Shown: in pieces, positions 1 through 11,708 of the stretch | Layout of the letters: the number at the start of each line of letters is the position of its first letter | Position numbering within the stretch: the stretch's first letter is position 1 | NCBI GenBank assembly: GCA_027943335.1 | Contig: BSBK01004081.1 | Coordinates: 124,001-188,000, forward strand | Origin: Chamaecyparis obtusa | Lineage: Eukaryota; Streptophyta; Pinopsida; Cupressales; Cupressaceae | Reading direction: 5' to 3' | DNA: 64,000 bases | Position numbers and translations under genes: made by a program | Notes under the pieces: model-generated | What the model saw: only the letters and a program-made list of their open reading frames with translations | Databases searched by the model: none | Told to the model about the DNA's origin: nothing

Positions 1-980
<980 letters not shown>

Positions 981-2062
981 TGTTAGAATGTGAATTTGAT
1001 GTTATTCATATTGTTTTCATTAATGGTTGTCATTGATATCAGCATATCATATGCATTTCCATGTTTTGGTTGTATCATTTATTCTATACCAATAGTCTTG
1101 GTGGTATTGGTACATGTACCGATAGTATGTGTGTCTTGGTAGAAGTTTTCACCGAAAGATGCACTTCAGATATCTATCCAGTTCACCGAAAGATGCACTT
1201 TATATATCTATCCTTATTCTTTTTGGTGTTACTTCTATGTTGTGTGCAACATTTGGTGGATCGGTTTTTTGTGGTAGATCATATTTGGAGAATGCTCATT
1301 TGTGTTTTGATCCCAACTGAATGTAACAGTTCATCATGTCTATTGGAACTGATGGCTTTGGAGATGGTGTTGCATGTTGGCATGTGTGAGGAAATTTGTA
1401 TTGGTTGAAGTGGCCCATGTTTCATTATTTACCACCACGATAATGTCTTTTTGCGACCCATTTCAAAAAAGATTTGGCCGACATGGTTGATGGCATCAAG
1501 CAATATAATAAGAGAAAGAATTTATATTGTTTGTGTGGCTTGTGTGTTTCTTTTATGCAAAGTGATTGCGAATCTATTTCTATAGATTTATGTGTTTTTG
1601 ATCTTGTGCATGGAAAAGTGTTGGTGACAGTGATCTTAGTGGTGGATTCAATCTCTTTTCATATACTTTGGTAGTGATCCTCTTTGTATTGGAAGTGAAC
1701 TTATTCATATTTAAGGGTACTTAGCCTGATTGGAAGTCAACCTACCTTTAGTGAGCCTAATCGATAGTGAGCCTTTGTACAAATCACCTTAACTAGTGTT
1801 ACCCTAATAGGTATTTTCATTTCATGAGAATTAGCTTCTCTGTGTTTTTTCCCAGTTTTGGTTTTCTACATAAATCTTGTTCTCTGTGTCAATGTTCTTG
1901 TGCTTTCATGTTTACATTTTCTATGGATTTTTAATATGCTTAACTGATATATTAGAAGTTGTTATTACTATTTCTTATTAGGTTACTGTTAGATAAAACT
2001 TTTTACAAAGTTTGTGGTAATAATTGATTCACCCCTCCCTTAGTTATTCAACATGTTCAACA
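981..2062 (+). repeat. E1 5' LTR
   Basis: A 1,082-bp direct repeat, TG at the start and CA at the end. It aligns along its whole length with 27218-28259. The C-rich run followed by TTCA near 2030-2062 also ends the other copy. Short open frames inside it are not conserved between the copies. Confidence 0.93.
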
Positions 2063-2064
2063 AT

Positions 2065-2076
2065 TGGTATCAAATC
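2065..2076 (+). promoter_or_regulatory. E1 primer binding site (initiator tRNA-Met type)
   Basis: TGGTATCAAATC lies two bases after the LTR end. It matches the plant initiator-methionine tRNA primer site TGGTATCAGAGC except in the last four bases, where two substitutions are seen. The same site, unmutated, is found in E2. Confidence 0.85.
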
Positions 2077-2109
2077 TTGGTTCCTTGGTTAAGAGATTAA
2101 TTTCTTAAG

Positions 2110-2980
2110 GAAAATCCATTGGCTTATAAATTGAACATTCCCACATTTGATGGATTAGACTATAGTTCATGGAAAGATCATATGGAAGGTTACTTGGTTT
2201 CAGTTGGTTATAAGACCTAGAAGCATGTGGAGACAAAGTATGAATTTCCTCATAATTTCCTTAACACTTAGGATAAATAAAGCCATATGAGGAGAATGAA
2301 AAAGTAAGGTATGATATCAATAGTGCTTTATCAAAGACTGAATTGGCTAAAGTTATTTCTTTGAAGACTTCTTGTGAAGTTTGGGAAAAGATGAAAGAGA
2401 TCTATGAAGGAAATGATAGGGTTAAGTTATCTAATAAGTTTACAGCTGAGAGACACTATGAGAATCTAATAATGGAATATGGTGAGGATATTAAAATCTA
2501 TTTTTAGAGAGCCGAGAATATTGTGAGTGAAGTAAAAACTGAGGCACTATTACTGATGAAGATTTCATGGAAAAGATCTTGATGACATTACCGGATAGTT
2601 ACAGTGATAAATTATCAGCAATTGAGGAGGTGTATGATCCAAATAAGTTCACTAAAGAACAATTATTTGGCACCCTAACCACATTCGAGATAAGGAAGTT
2701 TGGGAGAGAGAAGAGAAGATTAGAGACAATTGAATCAGATGAAGATCCTAATAGTGATGATGAAGAATAATTTGAAGTGAACTTTGTAAGAAGACTAAAG
2801 AAAGGTATTAACAAGTACAAAGGTATGTTACTTTTGAAATGTTTTAGATGTAGTAAAATTGGTCATTTGGCTACTAGATGTCTAGATAAGGGTCCTAGAC
2901 ATAGATTTAAAAAGTTCAATAAGAAGGATTACTATGTGAATGAAGATGATAGTATTTTGGATGGTGATTCAGAAGCATAA
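2110..2980 (+). pseudogene. gag: E1 gag (copia capsid/nucleocapsid), decayed
   Basis: The N-terminal part shows the copia gag signature: a hydrophobic IPTFDG stretch and SSWKDHM near 2140-2190. The rest of the capsid-like region (to about 2770) is cut by several stops and at least one frame change. A CCHC zinc knuckle, CFRCSKIGHLATRC, is intact at 2840-2881 and would bind RNA in the nucleocapsid. The product would package element RNA in cytoplasmic particles. Capsid and knuckle segments lie in different frames from the pol region that follows, whereas copia gag-pol is normally one frame, so at least two indels have accumulated. It cannot make a functional protein. Confidence 0.88.
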
Positions 2981-5792
2981 GATTCTTTTCTTTTATGATA
3001 AAGAGGATAAAATACATGAAATTGATATTTCTAACATTTGTATTGAGGTTGATGATAATGTTGAGACTACCTTATATGTTAGAAGTAAGAAAAATGAATG
3101 GTTTGTTGACAGTGGTTGTTCTCATCATATGACTAGAGATAAGAGTAAGTTTTTTTCACTTGACAAATATGATGGTGGTCCTGTTAGATTCGGTGGTGAT
3201 AAGGCTTCTTACATAAATTTTAATAATTTGGTAAGAATAAGTTCATCTCAAGAAGTGAGAGACTTACCTAGATTATGCAAGCTAGATAATGTGATTTGTA
3301 TAAGATGTCAAGAAATAAAATAAAGAAAAGATTAATTCAAAGAAAAATACTATTCATATACTAGTTTATTGGAGCTAGTGCACATTGATATTTGTGGTCC
3401 TACCAGAACAAGAAGTTTTCAAGTTGATGAAAAATCAAGATTGACTTGGGTTGCATTTATTGAATAAAAATTAGAAGCATTTGAGAAGTTGAAAATATTC
3501 AAGGCTAGAATTGAAAATGAATTTGGTAGAAGGATTAAATGCTCAAGATCTGGCAAAGGAGGAGAGTTTACATCTGATGTGTTTGATATTTATTGTGAAA
3601 AATATGGCATTAAGAGATATTTTTCAGCAGCTAGAACACCACAATAGAATGGTGTGGTGGAAAGGATGAATTGGAAAATTCAAGAGGAAGAAAGAACCAT
3701 GTTGAAGGAAGAAAGTTTAATGGAAATCTATTGGAGAGAAGTAGTACATATTGTTGTGTATACACTGAACAAAGTTATGTACTGGAAGAAGTATAGAAAA
3801 ACATCATATGAGTTATGGCATGGGAGAGTACCTACAGTTAATTACTTAAAAATATTTAGAAGAAAATGTTTCATTCGAAAAGATGAAGACAATCTTGAAA
3901 ATTTTGACAACAAAGAAGATGAAGGTATATTTTTGGGATACTATACAAGATGCAAGGCTTATCAATGTTACAACAAAAGGCTAAACAAAATTTTGGAAAG
4001 TGAAAATGTGAAGGTTGATGAATATTTTAAGAACACTCTTGAGAGACATATTGAGTTTGAATATGATAGAAAGGAAAGAGGAAAGGATAGTAAGAAAGAA
4101 GAAGAGGAGACTCAATTGACACTAACATCTACAACTAAGAAACCAAGGTATGTACAAAAAAATCATTCTGAGAATCGAATTATTTGTGATAAGAACAAAG
4201 GAGTTGTTACCATAAGTATAGCAACACAAGATCATGTTTTTTTGTGTCTCCTTTTGAAGATTCAACTTGAATCTATAGAAGTATGCAATGATATGAATTG
4301 GGTAAATGCAAGAAAGGAAGAACTTGACTAGATTGACAAGAATGAGATCCAAGAACTTGTTCCTAGACCAAAAGACAAGAATGTGATTGGTACAAAGTTC
4401 ATGTACTGAAACAAGTTGGATGAGAATGGTTAAGTGATAAGAAATAAGGAAAGCTTATTTTGCAAAGGATATACTATGATTGAAGGAATTGAATTTGAGG
4501 ATACTTACGCTCCTATTTCTTAGATGGAAGCAATTAGAATATTCCTAGCATTTGTAGAACATAAGGATTTCAAAGTTTATCAAATGGATGTGAGGTCAGT
4601 TTTAAATAGACAATTGAAGGAAGATGTCTACCTTGAGCAACCAAAATGTTTCATATCAGAAGAAGGACCAAAAGTAGTATGAATATTAAAGAATGCATTG
4701 TATGTTTTAAAGAAGACACTGAGAGCCTGGTATAGAAGATTAGATAGATATTTGATTGGATAGAAGTTTTAGAAAGGTTTTATAGACAACAATCTATATT
4801 ACAAGAAAGATGCAGATCATATCCTACTTGTTCTTGTGAATGTTAATGATATTATTTTTGAAGGAAAGGATGGTTTGTGAAAAATATGTGCAGAGGATAT
4901 GCAAAACTAATTTTAGATGTCTATGATAGGAGAGTTGAATTTATTTCTTGAATTGCAGGTAAATCAAAGTAACAAAGACATTTTCATTTCTTAATCCAAG
5001 TATGTCAATTAATTGCTCGATAAAATTGGGTTAGAAAATTCCAAATCACTATGTACTCCAATTATTACTAACCATAAGCTAATTAAGGAATATGAATCAC
5101 AAAAAGTAGATGCAAGTAAGTACATATCAATGATTGGTGGATTTTTGTACCTAACTACTACTAGACTAGATATCATGTTTGCAGTATGCTTGGAAGCCAT
5201 ATTTAAGAATGATTTGAAAGAATCACATGTTATGGAAGTGAAAAGGATATTCAACTATTTGAAAGGGACAAAAGAGTTTGGATTGTGGTATCCAAAAGGC
5301 CTATATTTCATGCTAACATCTTGTACTGATGTAGATTGGGAAGGATGTTTAGATAACCAAAGGAGTACCAGTGGTGGAGCTTACTTTCATGGATCTCGAT
5401 TAGTTTCCTTGTCAAGAAAGAAGAAGGATTATACAACTTTGTCAACTATCAAATCAAAATTTATTGCAACATCCTCATGTTGTACTCACTTATTATGGAT
5501 GAAACAAACTTTAAAGGAAATAAGAATTACTTTTAAAGAGCCAATTTTGATCATGTGTGATAATAACAATACTATAAGTATGTCGAAGTGTCTAGTACAT
5601 CATTGTAGAAAAAAACATATATCTATCAGGTATCATTTTATTAGTGAGAAGGTGTTAGATGGTGAATTGAAGCTTGATTATGTGCCTACAAAGGAGAAGA
5701 TAGAAGACATGTTCACAAAACCTTTGTGCAAAAACACTTTTGAGTATCTAAGGGGGAAGCTGGGTGTTCTTCTCCTTGCTAGTGTTTCCTAA
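2940..5792 (+). pseudogene. pol: E1 pol (protease, integrase, RT, RNase H), decayed
   Basis: One frame runs through the whole stretch with more than a dozen stops. Protease: active-site DSGCSHHMT at 3108-3134. Integrase: HIDICGP near 3381, and the late Glu in the NGVVERMN region near 3647-3670. The second catalytic Asp is lost, since RSGKGGEF (about 3548-3570) has Gly where the family has Asp. RT: DTYAPIS near 4500 and a damaged YVDD box (VNVNDII near 4840-4857). RNase H: from about 5310 to 5720, including the TKPL motif near the end. Protease and the pre-integrase region are joined directly, with roughly 100 residues of the usual spacing missing. Several stops are TAG or TGA at positions where the family has CAG or CGA codons. 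Such a polyprotein would copy and insert the element; this one cannot. Confidence 0.92.
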
Positions 5793-5805
5793 ATGCATAG
5801 GTTTG
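5793..5805 (+). other. E1 3' untranslated fragment and left TSD of E2
   Basis: Thirteen bases after the pol stop, ending in GTTTG (5801-5805), which is repeated at 12998-13002. It marks the insertion point of E2. Confidence 0.9.
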
Positions 5806-6782
5806 TGTTGGCAATTTGGCTGAGATATGTACATGAATGTTGTCATTATGGAAACATATGTTCCCTATGATGATCGCATAAGCTAGAAAGTAAGTATGGA
5901 AGATCGCAAACTAAAATTGTCTAAGTATGAAACAATGTTTTTGATAGAGCACCCGATACAGTTTGTTTTGGCGACGTTCACTGGAGCATGATCAAAGTTT
6001 GCGCAGTTGAACATAGACTCTATGGTGTCTAAGGATACCCCATCTCAATGTGCAAAAGAGTATGGACAAATTTATGACTATTTTACCGATGACAGAGTAC
6101 AGCCAATAGAGCAGTTTTGAAGGCAGAACTAGTAAATGAATTAAGGGATTATTTTGCTTGTCAAAATAATGACTTAATATTATAAAGAGATGACATCCTA
6201 GATGTTTACTCTTGGATAAAGATATGAAAGTAGACAGGATAAAGATATTATGTTTGTATCTTGTATAAATAAAGATGTACCGAACATACTTGAAATGTAA
6301 CATGTAACTTGTGATAGTTGTATATTGTGATAGCAACGAAAGTTGTTGATGTGAAGTTGTAAGCAGTACCATATTGTAATTAGTAAACATTTGTATTACT
6401 TGTTTGGATAGTGAGCTCATCTGGTAATCAGGTTTTGTATCTACAACTCCTAATAGGGTTGAGGCTTCTAACAAGGCCTATAGTCCCTTAACCAGGACTG
6501 ATACACTATATGATTGTAACAGGCTCCTAACAGGGTCAACATCCTTAACAGGATATCTTTTGATTAGTGGATCTTTGTGGGTACCATCCCCACTAGGGTT
6601 TTCCCTTGGCCAGGGTTTCCTCGAGAACATATCAAGTGTTATGAGTTCTTTACATTTACTATTATGTATGCTATTTAGTTTCTTATGCTTTAAAGTAATC
6701 TATTATATCCATAAGTGGGAAAAAGTAAAATTTTGTGAAATAATGATTCACCCCCCCCTCTCAGTATTTCCTATTTCTAACA
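5806..6782 (+). repeat. E2 5' LTR
   Basis: A 977-bp LTR, TGTTGGCAA at the start and CTAACA at the end, nearly identical to 12011-12997 apart from scattered substitutions and small indels. It includes a TATA box (6264-6271) and, between about 6430 and 6620, a cluster of short imperfect palindromes of the type CCTAACAGG. The C-rich end (CCCCCCCCTCTCAG) is shared with the LTRs of E3. Confidence 0.95.
6264..6271 (+). promoter_or_regulatory. E2 LTR TATA box
   Basis: TATAAATA lies 458 bases into the LTR and is preserved in the 3' copy (12478-12485). Position and sequence fit the U3 promoter that would start genomic RNA at the U3/R border some 30 bases downstream. Confidence 0.6.
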
Positions 6783-6784
6783 AT

Positions 6785-6796
6785 TGGTATCAGAGC
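6785..6796 (+). promoter_or_regulatory. E2 primer binding site (tRNA-iMet)
   Basis: TGGTATCAGAGC, a perfect match to the common plant initiator-Met primer site, two bases after the LTR end. Its intactness suggests E2 is younger than its host element E1, whose site is mutated. Confidence 0.95.
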
Positions 6797-6853
6797 ACAG
6801 TTACTCAGAGAAGGAACATTCAAGGAAAGCCTAGCAGCTTGAGTAAGATCTCT

Positions 6854-8158
6854 ATGGATATGGATCAGTTACAGAAGAATCTTGAAGAAGCTCTTGAACA
6901 AATTGATATGCTTACTGATGAAAGAAACACTTTGAAAAGAAAGTATGATGATGCAAAGAATCTTATTGACAAATTGAAAGGTAAGATAGAAGATCTGAAA
7001 TCTGAGAAGGAATCTGAAATTCTTGTTGAAGATTGTGATGATTTAGAAAAATAAAATGTGATCCTTAAACATGAATTGAAGATAGCAAATCTAAAGCTTA
7101 GCTTGAAAGATGGAAATGACAATCTGAGATTTGAGAATGAAAATTTAAAGAATGAGAATGAAGATCTGAAATCTAAACTTGGCAAGGTAACATCCGAATT
7201 TGATAAAGTCAAATTACAGTATGATGAACTTTAGAAATATAACAAGATTGTGAAAGGTGAATTGACTCAATCCAAACAACAACTTGAGAGATTATATTCA
7301 AATAGTGAAAATATTAATGAGCAAGTATCTTATGGAAAATCATTCTATGACAAAATTGGTCTTGGATTTAACATATTGAAGATAATTAGTGAAAGAAAGA
7401 AACTAGATCTGAATGTATGTGAAAGCAGTGAAGAAAAGAAGTTAGATGAAAACAAATCTAAAGATACACCTAAGCAAGAAGAATCACCGAAGCAAGAAGA
7501 ATCACCAAAGCAAGAAGAACCACCAAAGAAAGATGAACCATCCAAAGGTATGCAAAGAGAATTCAAAGGTAGATGTTTTGCTTGTAATACTATTGGTCAT
7601 ATGAAGAGAGATTGTACAGGTAAACAATTCAAACCTCTTAATGGTTATTGTTATAATTGTCATGGTTTTGGACATAGAGCTATTGAATTTAGAAGATCTA
7701 AAGTTATTGAGAATAATTGCAATAGTAGAATTCTTAGAAATACTAACAATGTAGATTAGAGATCAACTGAAGACATGAAAAGAGGAAATGGAATAGTATG
7801 TTTCAGATGCAACAAAATTGGACATATTGCTAGAAATTGTAGGACACAAATCAATCAACAAATACCGAGATATGGAACCAATGGAATCATTTGTTAGATA
7901 TGTAACAAGATTGGACACACAACAAGATTTTGCAGAATGAACAATGGAGGTTATCATCATAACCCTAACCCTAGAAACTATGCAAGAAGGAATGAAAATG
8001 CAGGAAACAAAGAGAAAGGTTTCTATAGCAATGAAGATGAAGTAAAATTTGTTAAAGGCATAGATCAAGAAGGTATATTCAGCATTGAAGGTAATCAGGA
8101 AGGTAATGTATTTGATGGTAAGAATGATTCTTTACCTAACCCTTCTTTAAGCACTTGA
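6854..8158 (+). pseudogene. gag: E2 ORF1: gag-like, coiled coil plus four zinc knuckles
   Basis: One frame runs from ATG 6854 to TGA 8158 (434 sense positions) with only four internal stops, at 7052, 7232, 7757 and 7895. Residues about 1-160 are rich in Leu, Lys and Glu in heptad-like spacing (coiled coil). Next come about 3.5 copies of the hexapeptide PKQEES (7469-7540). Four CCHC knuckles follow: CFACNTIGHMKRDC (7574-7615), CYNCHGFGHRAIEF (last Cys lost), CFRCNKIGHIARNC (7799-7840) and one at 7892-7933 with a stop after its first Cys. Knuckles of this sort bind RNA in retroelement nucleocapsids. I do not recognise a standard capsid domain, so it may be an RNA-binding accessory protein. The start is the first ATG after the primer site. 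Confidence 0.8.
7469..7540 (+). repeat. 18-bp in-frame minisatellite (PKQEES) in E2 ORF1
   Basis: Three full 18-bp units at 7469, 7487 and 7505, plus a diverged partial copy, encode Pro-Lys-Gln-Glu-Glu-Ser repeats between the coiled coil and the first zinc knuckle. It probably forms a flexible charged linker. Confidence 0.85.
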
Positions 8159-8594
8159 ATTATGTAAATTTTTGTAGTTTAGGAACTTAGAATTAGTGTA
8201 GAATTAGATTTTGAATGATTTAAGTTTTTCACAGTTAGAAGAAGGTTTTTTATGTTATACTAATGCTATGGTTAAGTGCACAAAAAGAAATATTGTGTTT
8301 TGAGAGGTCACAAGAAGATTTATGGTTGCAGGTTTATAGAATCAACTTTTTGGCATTTTAGCGGCAAAAGAATTCAATGCGATGTCAGATCGAGTAAATG
8401 CTAAGTATTAAAAGATTGAAATCAAAGTTATTGTGATTATCAAGTGATTAGAAGTGATTTGGAAAGTGAAGGAAGAAGTTTGGAAGTGATTTGCAGAAGT
8501 TTGAAGCGCTGATCAAGCGAAAACCCTAATTTTGTGAATTTAAGGTATTTATCCAACTAAGATCTTGAATCAACTTAAGAAATAAGATATAATC
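8159..8594 (+). other. E2 spacer between ORF1 and ORF2; possible leader of ORF2
   Basis: This 436-bp stretch has no gene. It holds a plant telo-box-like AAACCCTAA (about 8520-8528), a TTGCAG/G acceptor-like site near 8330, and TTAAGGTATTTAT (about 8541-8554) shortly before the ORF2 ATG. The last motif recurs at the same place in E3 (about 43672-43686, minus strand), as does GATCAAGCG a little upstream. This suggests a conserved leader rather than random spacer. Confidence 0.45.
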
Positions 8595-11500
8595 ATGGAT
8601 GTGTCATTGATTCACAACATTAAGGATAAGAACAGACCTAGAACTAAGAAAGATCCAGTTGAACCCTCAGAAAGAGATGCTAGTTTAGCTTTATCATTCG
8701 TACCAGACAGAGTTCTTCATTTAGAGAATGTTAAAAGTTATCTTGGATGCAAGTATGAAACCCTAAGGAAAAGTAATTTTAATAGTGAATATAAGAAATT
8801 GTACAACTCAGATATATCAGTGAAACAAGGTTATGAAAATCTAGAAAATAATGAAATCATTGAGTACTCTATGAAATATGAATTTGATGATGAGGAGTGT
8901 ACTAAGATCATTTTGAGTAGGATACATAATGGTAAATTTTGGTTAGAAGATAGAGTTATAGACATAACTGCAGACCTAATTCATGATGTGACTGGATTAT
9001 CAAAAGTTGGTGCAATTCCACTAAATGAGAAAAACATGAGAAAGATTATGATTGAAAACACCGGTTCAGTATACAATGGCAGAGGTATAGTCATTAGTAA
9101 GATTAAGAAAGATGATGTAAAATACTTGTGTAAGATTTTGACAACAAAATTCTGTGGAAGTTCTAGAGAAGATGATATGCTAGCAGGTATGGTACACATT
9201 GCTTATTTGATGTGTGTGGAGAAGAAGCCTGTGGATATGTGTGAAATTCTAATAATATAGTTGTTTGAGAATTTGGAAAAGATAAAGAAAGCTAAATACA
9301 CTCACTTTAGATTTTCCTCATTGGTTACTTACATGTTCTTCCACTTGCTAAGAATATTTCCTTACACTATTGAATGGAATGATGGTGAGAATACTATGGT
9401 AAGAATCAATAAAGTTTACATGAAACATCTTATTGAGAAGGTTAATAATAGTGTAAAGTTAGTGTTGAAAACTTTTCAGAACATTGTGGTAAATAGATCA
9501 AGAATTCCTCCATCCCTAGTTGAGAAATACAAAGATGATATATGTTTTATGGTTGATACTGATTTCACTTACTTTGAGGTAGTAGAACCTAGACATGAAT
9601 TCATAGACCCTCTTGGCTATGAAATCTCTAAAATTGAAATAGAAGGATATGTTAGTAGATTGTTGAAAAGTAAAGTGGATGCTCATGGCAACAGATTTGG
9701 AACTTATGATGAAAAATTTGATTCAGAAAAGACACTGAAGGAAGAGAAACAATCAAAGAAGAGAGTGGAGTCTACAATAAAGAAAATTCTAAAAGAATCA
9801 AGTATGAGTGAGAAGGAATCTGATATTGCAAGAAAGACTGCAGAAGCAATAAGGTAGAGTGAGATACTATCAGTCCCACCTTTGGCATCAAGTACAGAAC
9901 CCACTCAAGTTAAGGTAAAGGTTGAAGAACCTGAGAAGGAGCAAGAAATTAGTCAGACAGAGAAACCCTCTTTTTCAGCACTAAGCAAAAGAATGAAGGC
10001 AAGTGCTTCAGGACTGGGTAAAAGACAAAAAATAATTGTTCCACCAGTACCTAGAAGAGTTGCAAAGATAAAAGATGATGAAGTAACAATAAAGAAGAAA
10101 TCATGGAAACCAAGGATAGAAAGAGTTAATGAAGATATAATGCAACATGGAGACTTTACCAAAATGAACAAATACTATGATTTATATGGATCCTCTGATA
10201 GATTAAATCTAGAGAATGCAATGGTTACACATATGATTTTGGCAAACAAGAAATTTGATACTATTCATGGAAAGATACCAGAAGATTTGTACAACAGACT
10301 TGTGAGAAGAAAGATGAGAGCATAAGAAGAAGATACTAAAATGAGAGAGAATGTGATAAGACAGTTTTGTGACATAAGAGATGATGACCACCTTAAGTAG
10401 ATCCTCAAGCCACTTGAAACCCTATTAAGAACCAAAAGAAGAACTATACAAATAATGGGAGGTCGGTATGAACAAGTGAAGACTGAAACTAAACAGGCAG
10501 TTGTGCAAGTGCTAGCAAATTTGGTAGCAGGAAAAGATAGCAAAGATCAATCAGTTGTAGAACCAGCAGAGAAACAGAGTTCAGAATAGGCAGAGGTAGC
10601 AGCAGAGGTAGTTGAAGTTGAAGATATTCCCTCTTCTTCTATAAACATTGGCACAGAATCTATGGACATTGAAGGAACAAAAGTTACTTTAGATTTAGAT
10701 GATGTGGTACTCAACAGTTTGGATAACATTGTTGACAATTTGGTTTTGGGAGAGCAAGAAAAGAGTATTGAAATAGAGACTACTTGAATAGAAGTGCAAA
10801 TGGAAATAGAGGCCCATACACCTACTGAACCACAAGAAGACATCAGTCTTACTCCTAAGACTGGAAAGGGGAAAGGAATAGGAACATTGATTGAAGATTT
10901 GAGCAAGGAGGTTGATGACGATGATCAATTAGAGTTGATCACTTCTTTGAACAAAATTATTGGAAAGAACAAGAAAGTTAAGAATTTGGAAGGTAGCCTG
11001 AAAGATTTGACTGAGAAGCTACAAAGTGTTATATCTACAAAAGTCTTTGATTCAGACCCACTTGAAAGAGAAAAGATGGTAATAAATTATTTTGATGTTG
11101 AGTTCACTAATTTGACTGATATTGCTAAGGTTAAGGCTCAGGCATCTTATGAAGCTAAGATGTTGCAGAATATAAGTCAGAATATCAAAAATGACATTGA
11201 TAGCCTTGATAGACATATTAAGAACTTAAGGAAACATCTTGAGACTAGAAAGTGTTTGTACATTCAGTGTACAAAATCTGAAAATATTTTAATTGAGGAA
11301 GAGAAGAAGCTAAAAGAGAAGCCAGATGAAATTGCAGTAGAGACAAACTCATTGGCCAGCCTAAACATAAAGATCAGTGTAGTTGAGAAAAAGATCAAAA
11401 AATTATGTGATGAGATAAGGACTTTGAATGATGAGAAGAACAAGAAAATTATCAGGATAAACATCTTGAGAGAGCATGTCTCAATCAAGTTGACTATAAT

Positions 11501-11708
11501 AGAAGAGCAGCTAGAAGAATGTCTTATTGCTAAGACAGTTTTTTAGAAGTTCAATTTTGAATTCCTTCAAGCTTGTCAGATTGCAGCATACGGATTGAGT
11601 ACTTTACTCAATGTAGCAGAATCAATAAAGAAGGCGTGGGAAAAAGATTTTGAGACTTGGAAGATAGATTTTACAGATTGTGTTTCAAGCCTACCATCTT
11701 TGCAATAA
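8595..11708 (+). pseudogene. E2 ORF2: 1,037-codon protein of unknown function
   Basis: One frame runs from ATG 8595 to TAA 11706-11708 with seven internal stops (9258, 9855, 10323, 10398, 10587, 10785, 11544). About 49 would be expected by chance, so it was coding until recently. I do not recognise the protein. Residues about 1-330 look globular, with KIILSRIH near 8908-8931 and an I-T-x4-I-x2-V-T-G-L-x3-G motif at 8955-9020, which loosely recalls plant mobile-domain-like proteins. The middle (about 9700-10800) alternates basic, possibly nuclear-targeting, and acidic low-complexity parts. Residues about 770-985 form a long Lys/Glu/Leu coiled coil. No RT, protease, integrase or transposase motif is present. 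E3 carries a full-length homologue at 40557-43651. Confidence 0.8.

Noticed and set aside
1061..1674. Small open frames at 1061-1408, 1129-1320 and 1474-1674
   Set aside because: They lie inside the 5' LTR of E1. Related frames in the 3' LTR (27283-27552, 27650-27874) exist only because the LTRs are repeats, and they differ in length and stops.
5992..6474. 160-residue minus-strand frame, repeated at 12197-12688
   Set aside because: Present twice because it is inside the E2 LTRs. It is antisense to the promoter and leader, with no recognisable protein features.
6560..6853. Upstream in-frame extension of E2 ORF1 into the LTR
   Set aside because: The extension crosses the LTR end and primer site. 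The ATG at 6854, after the primer site, is the sensible start.
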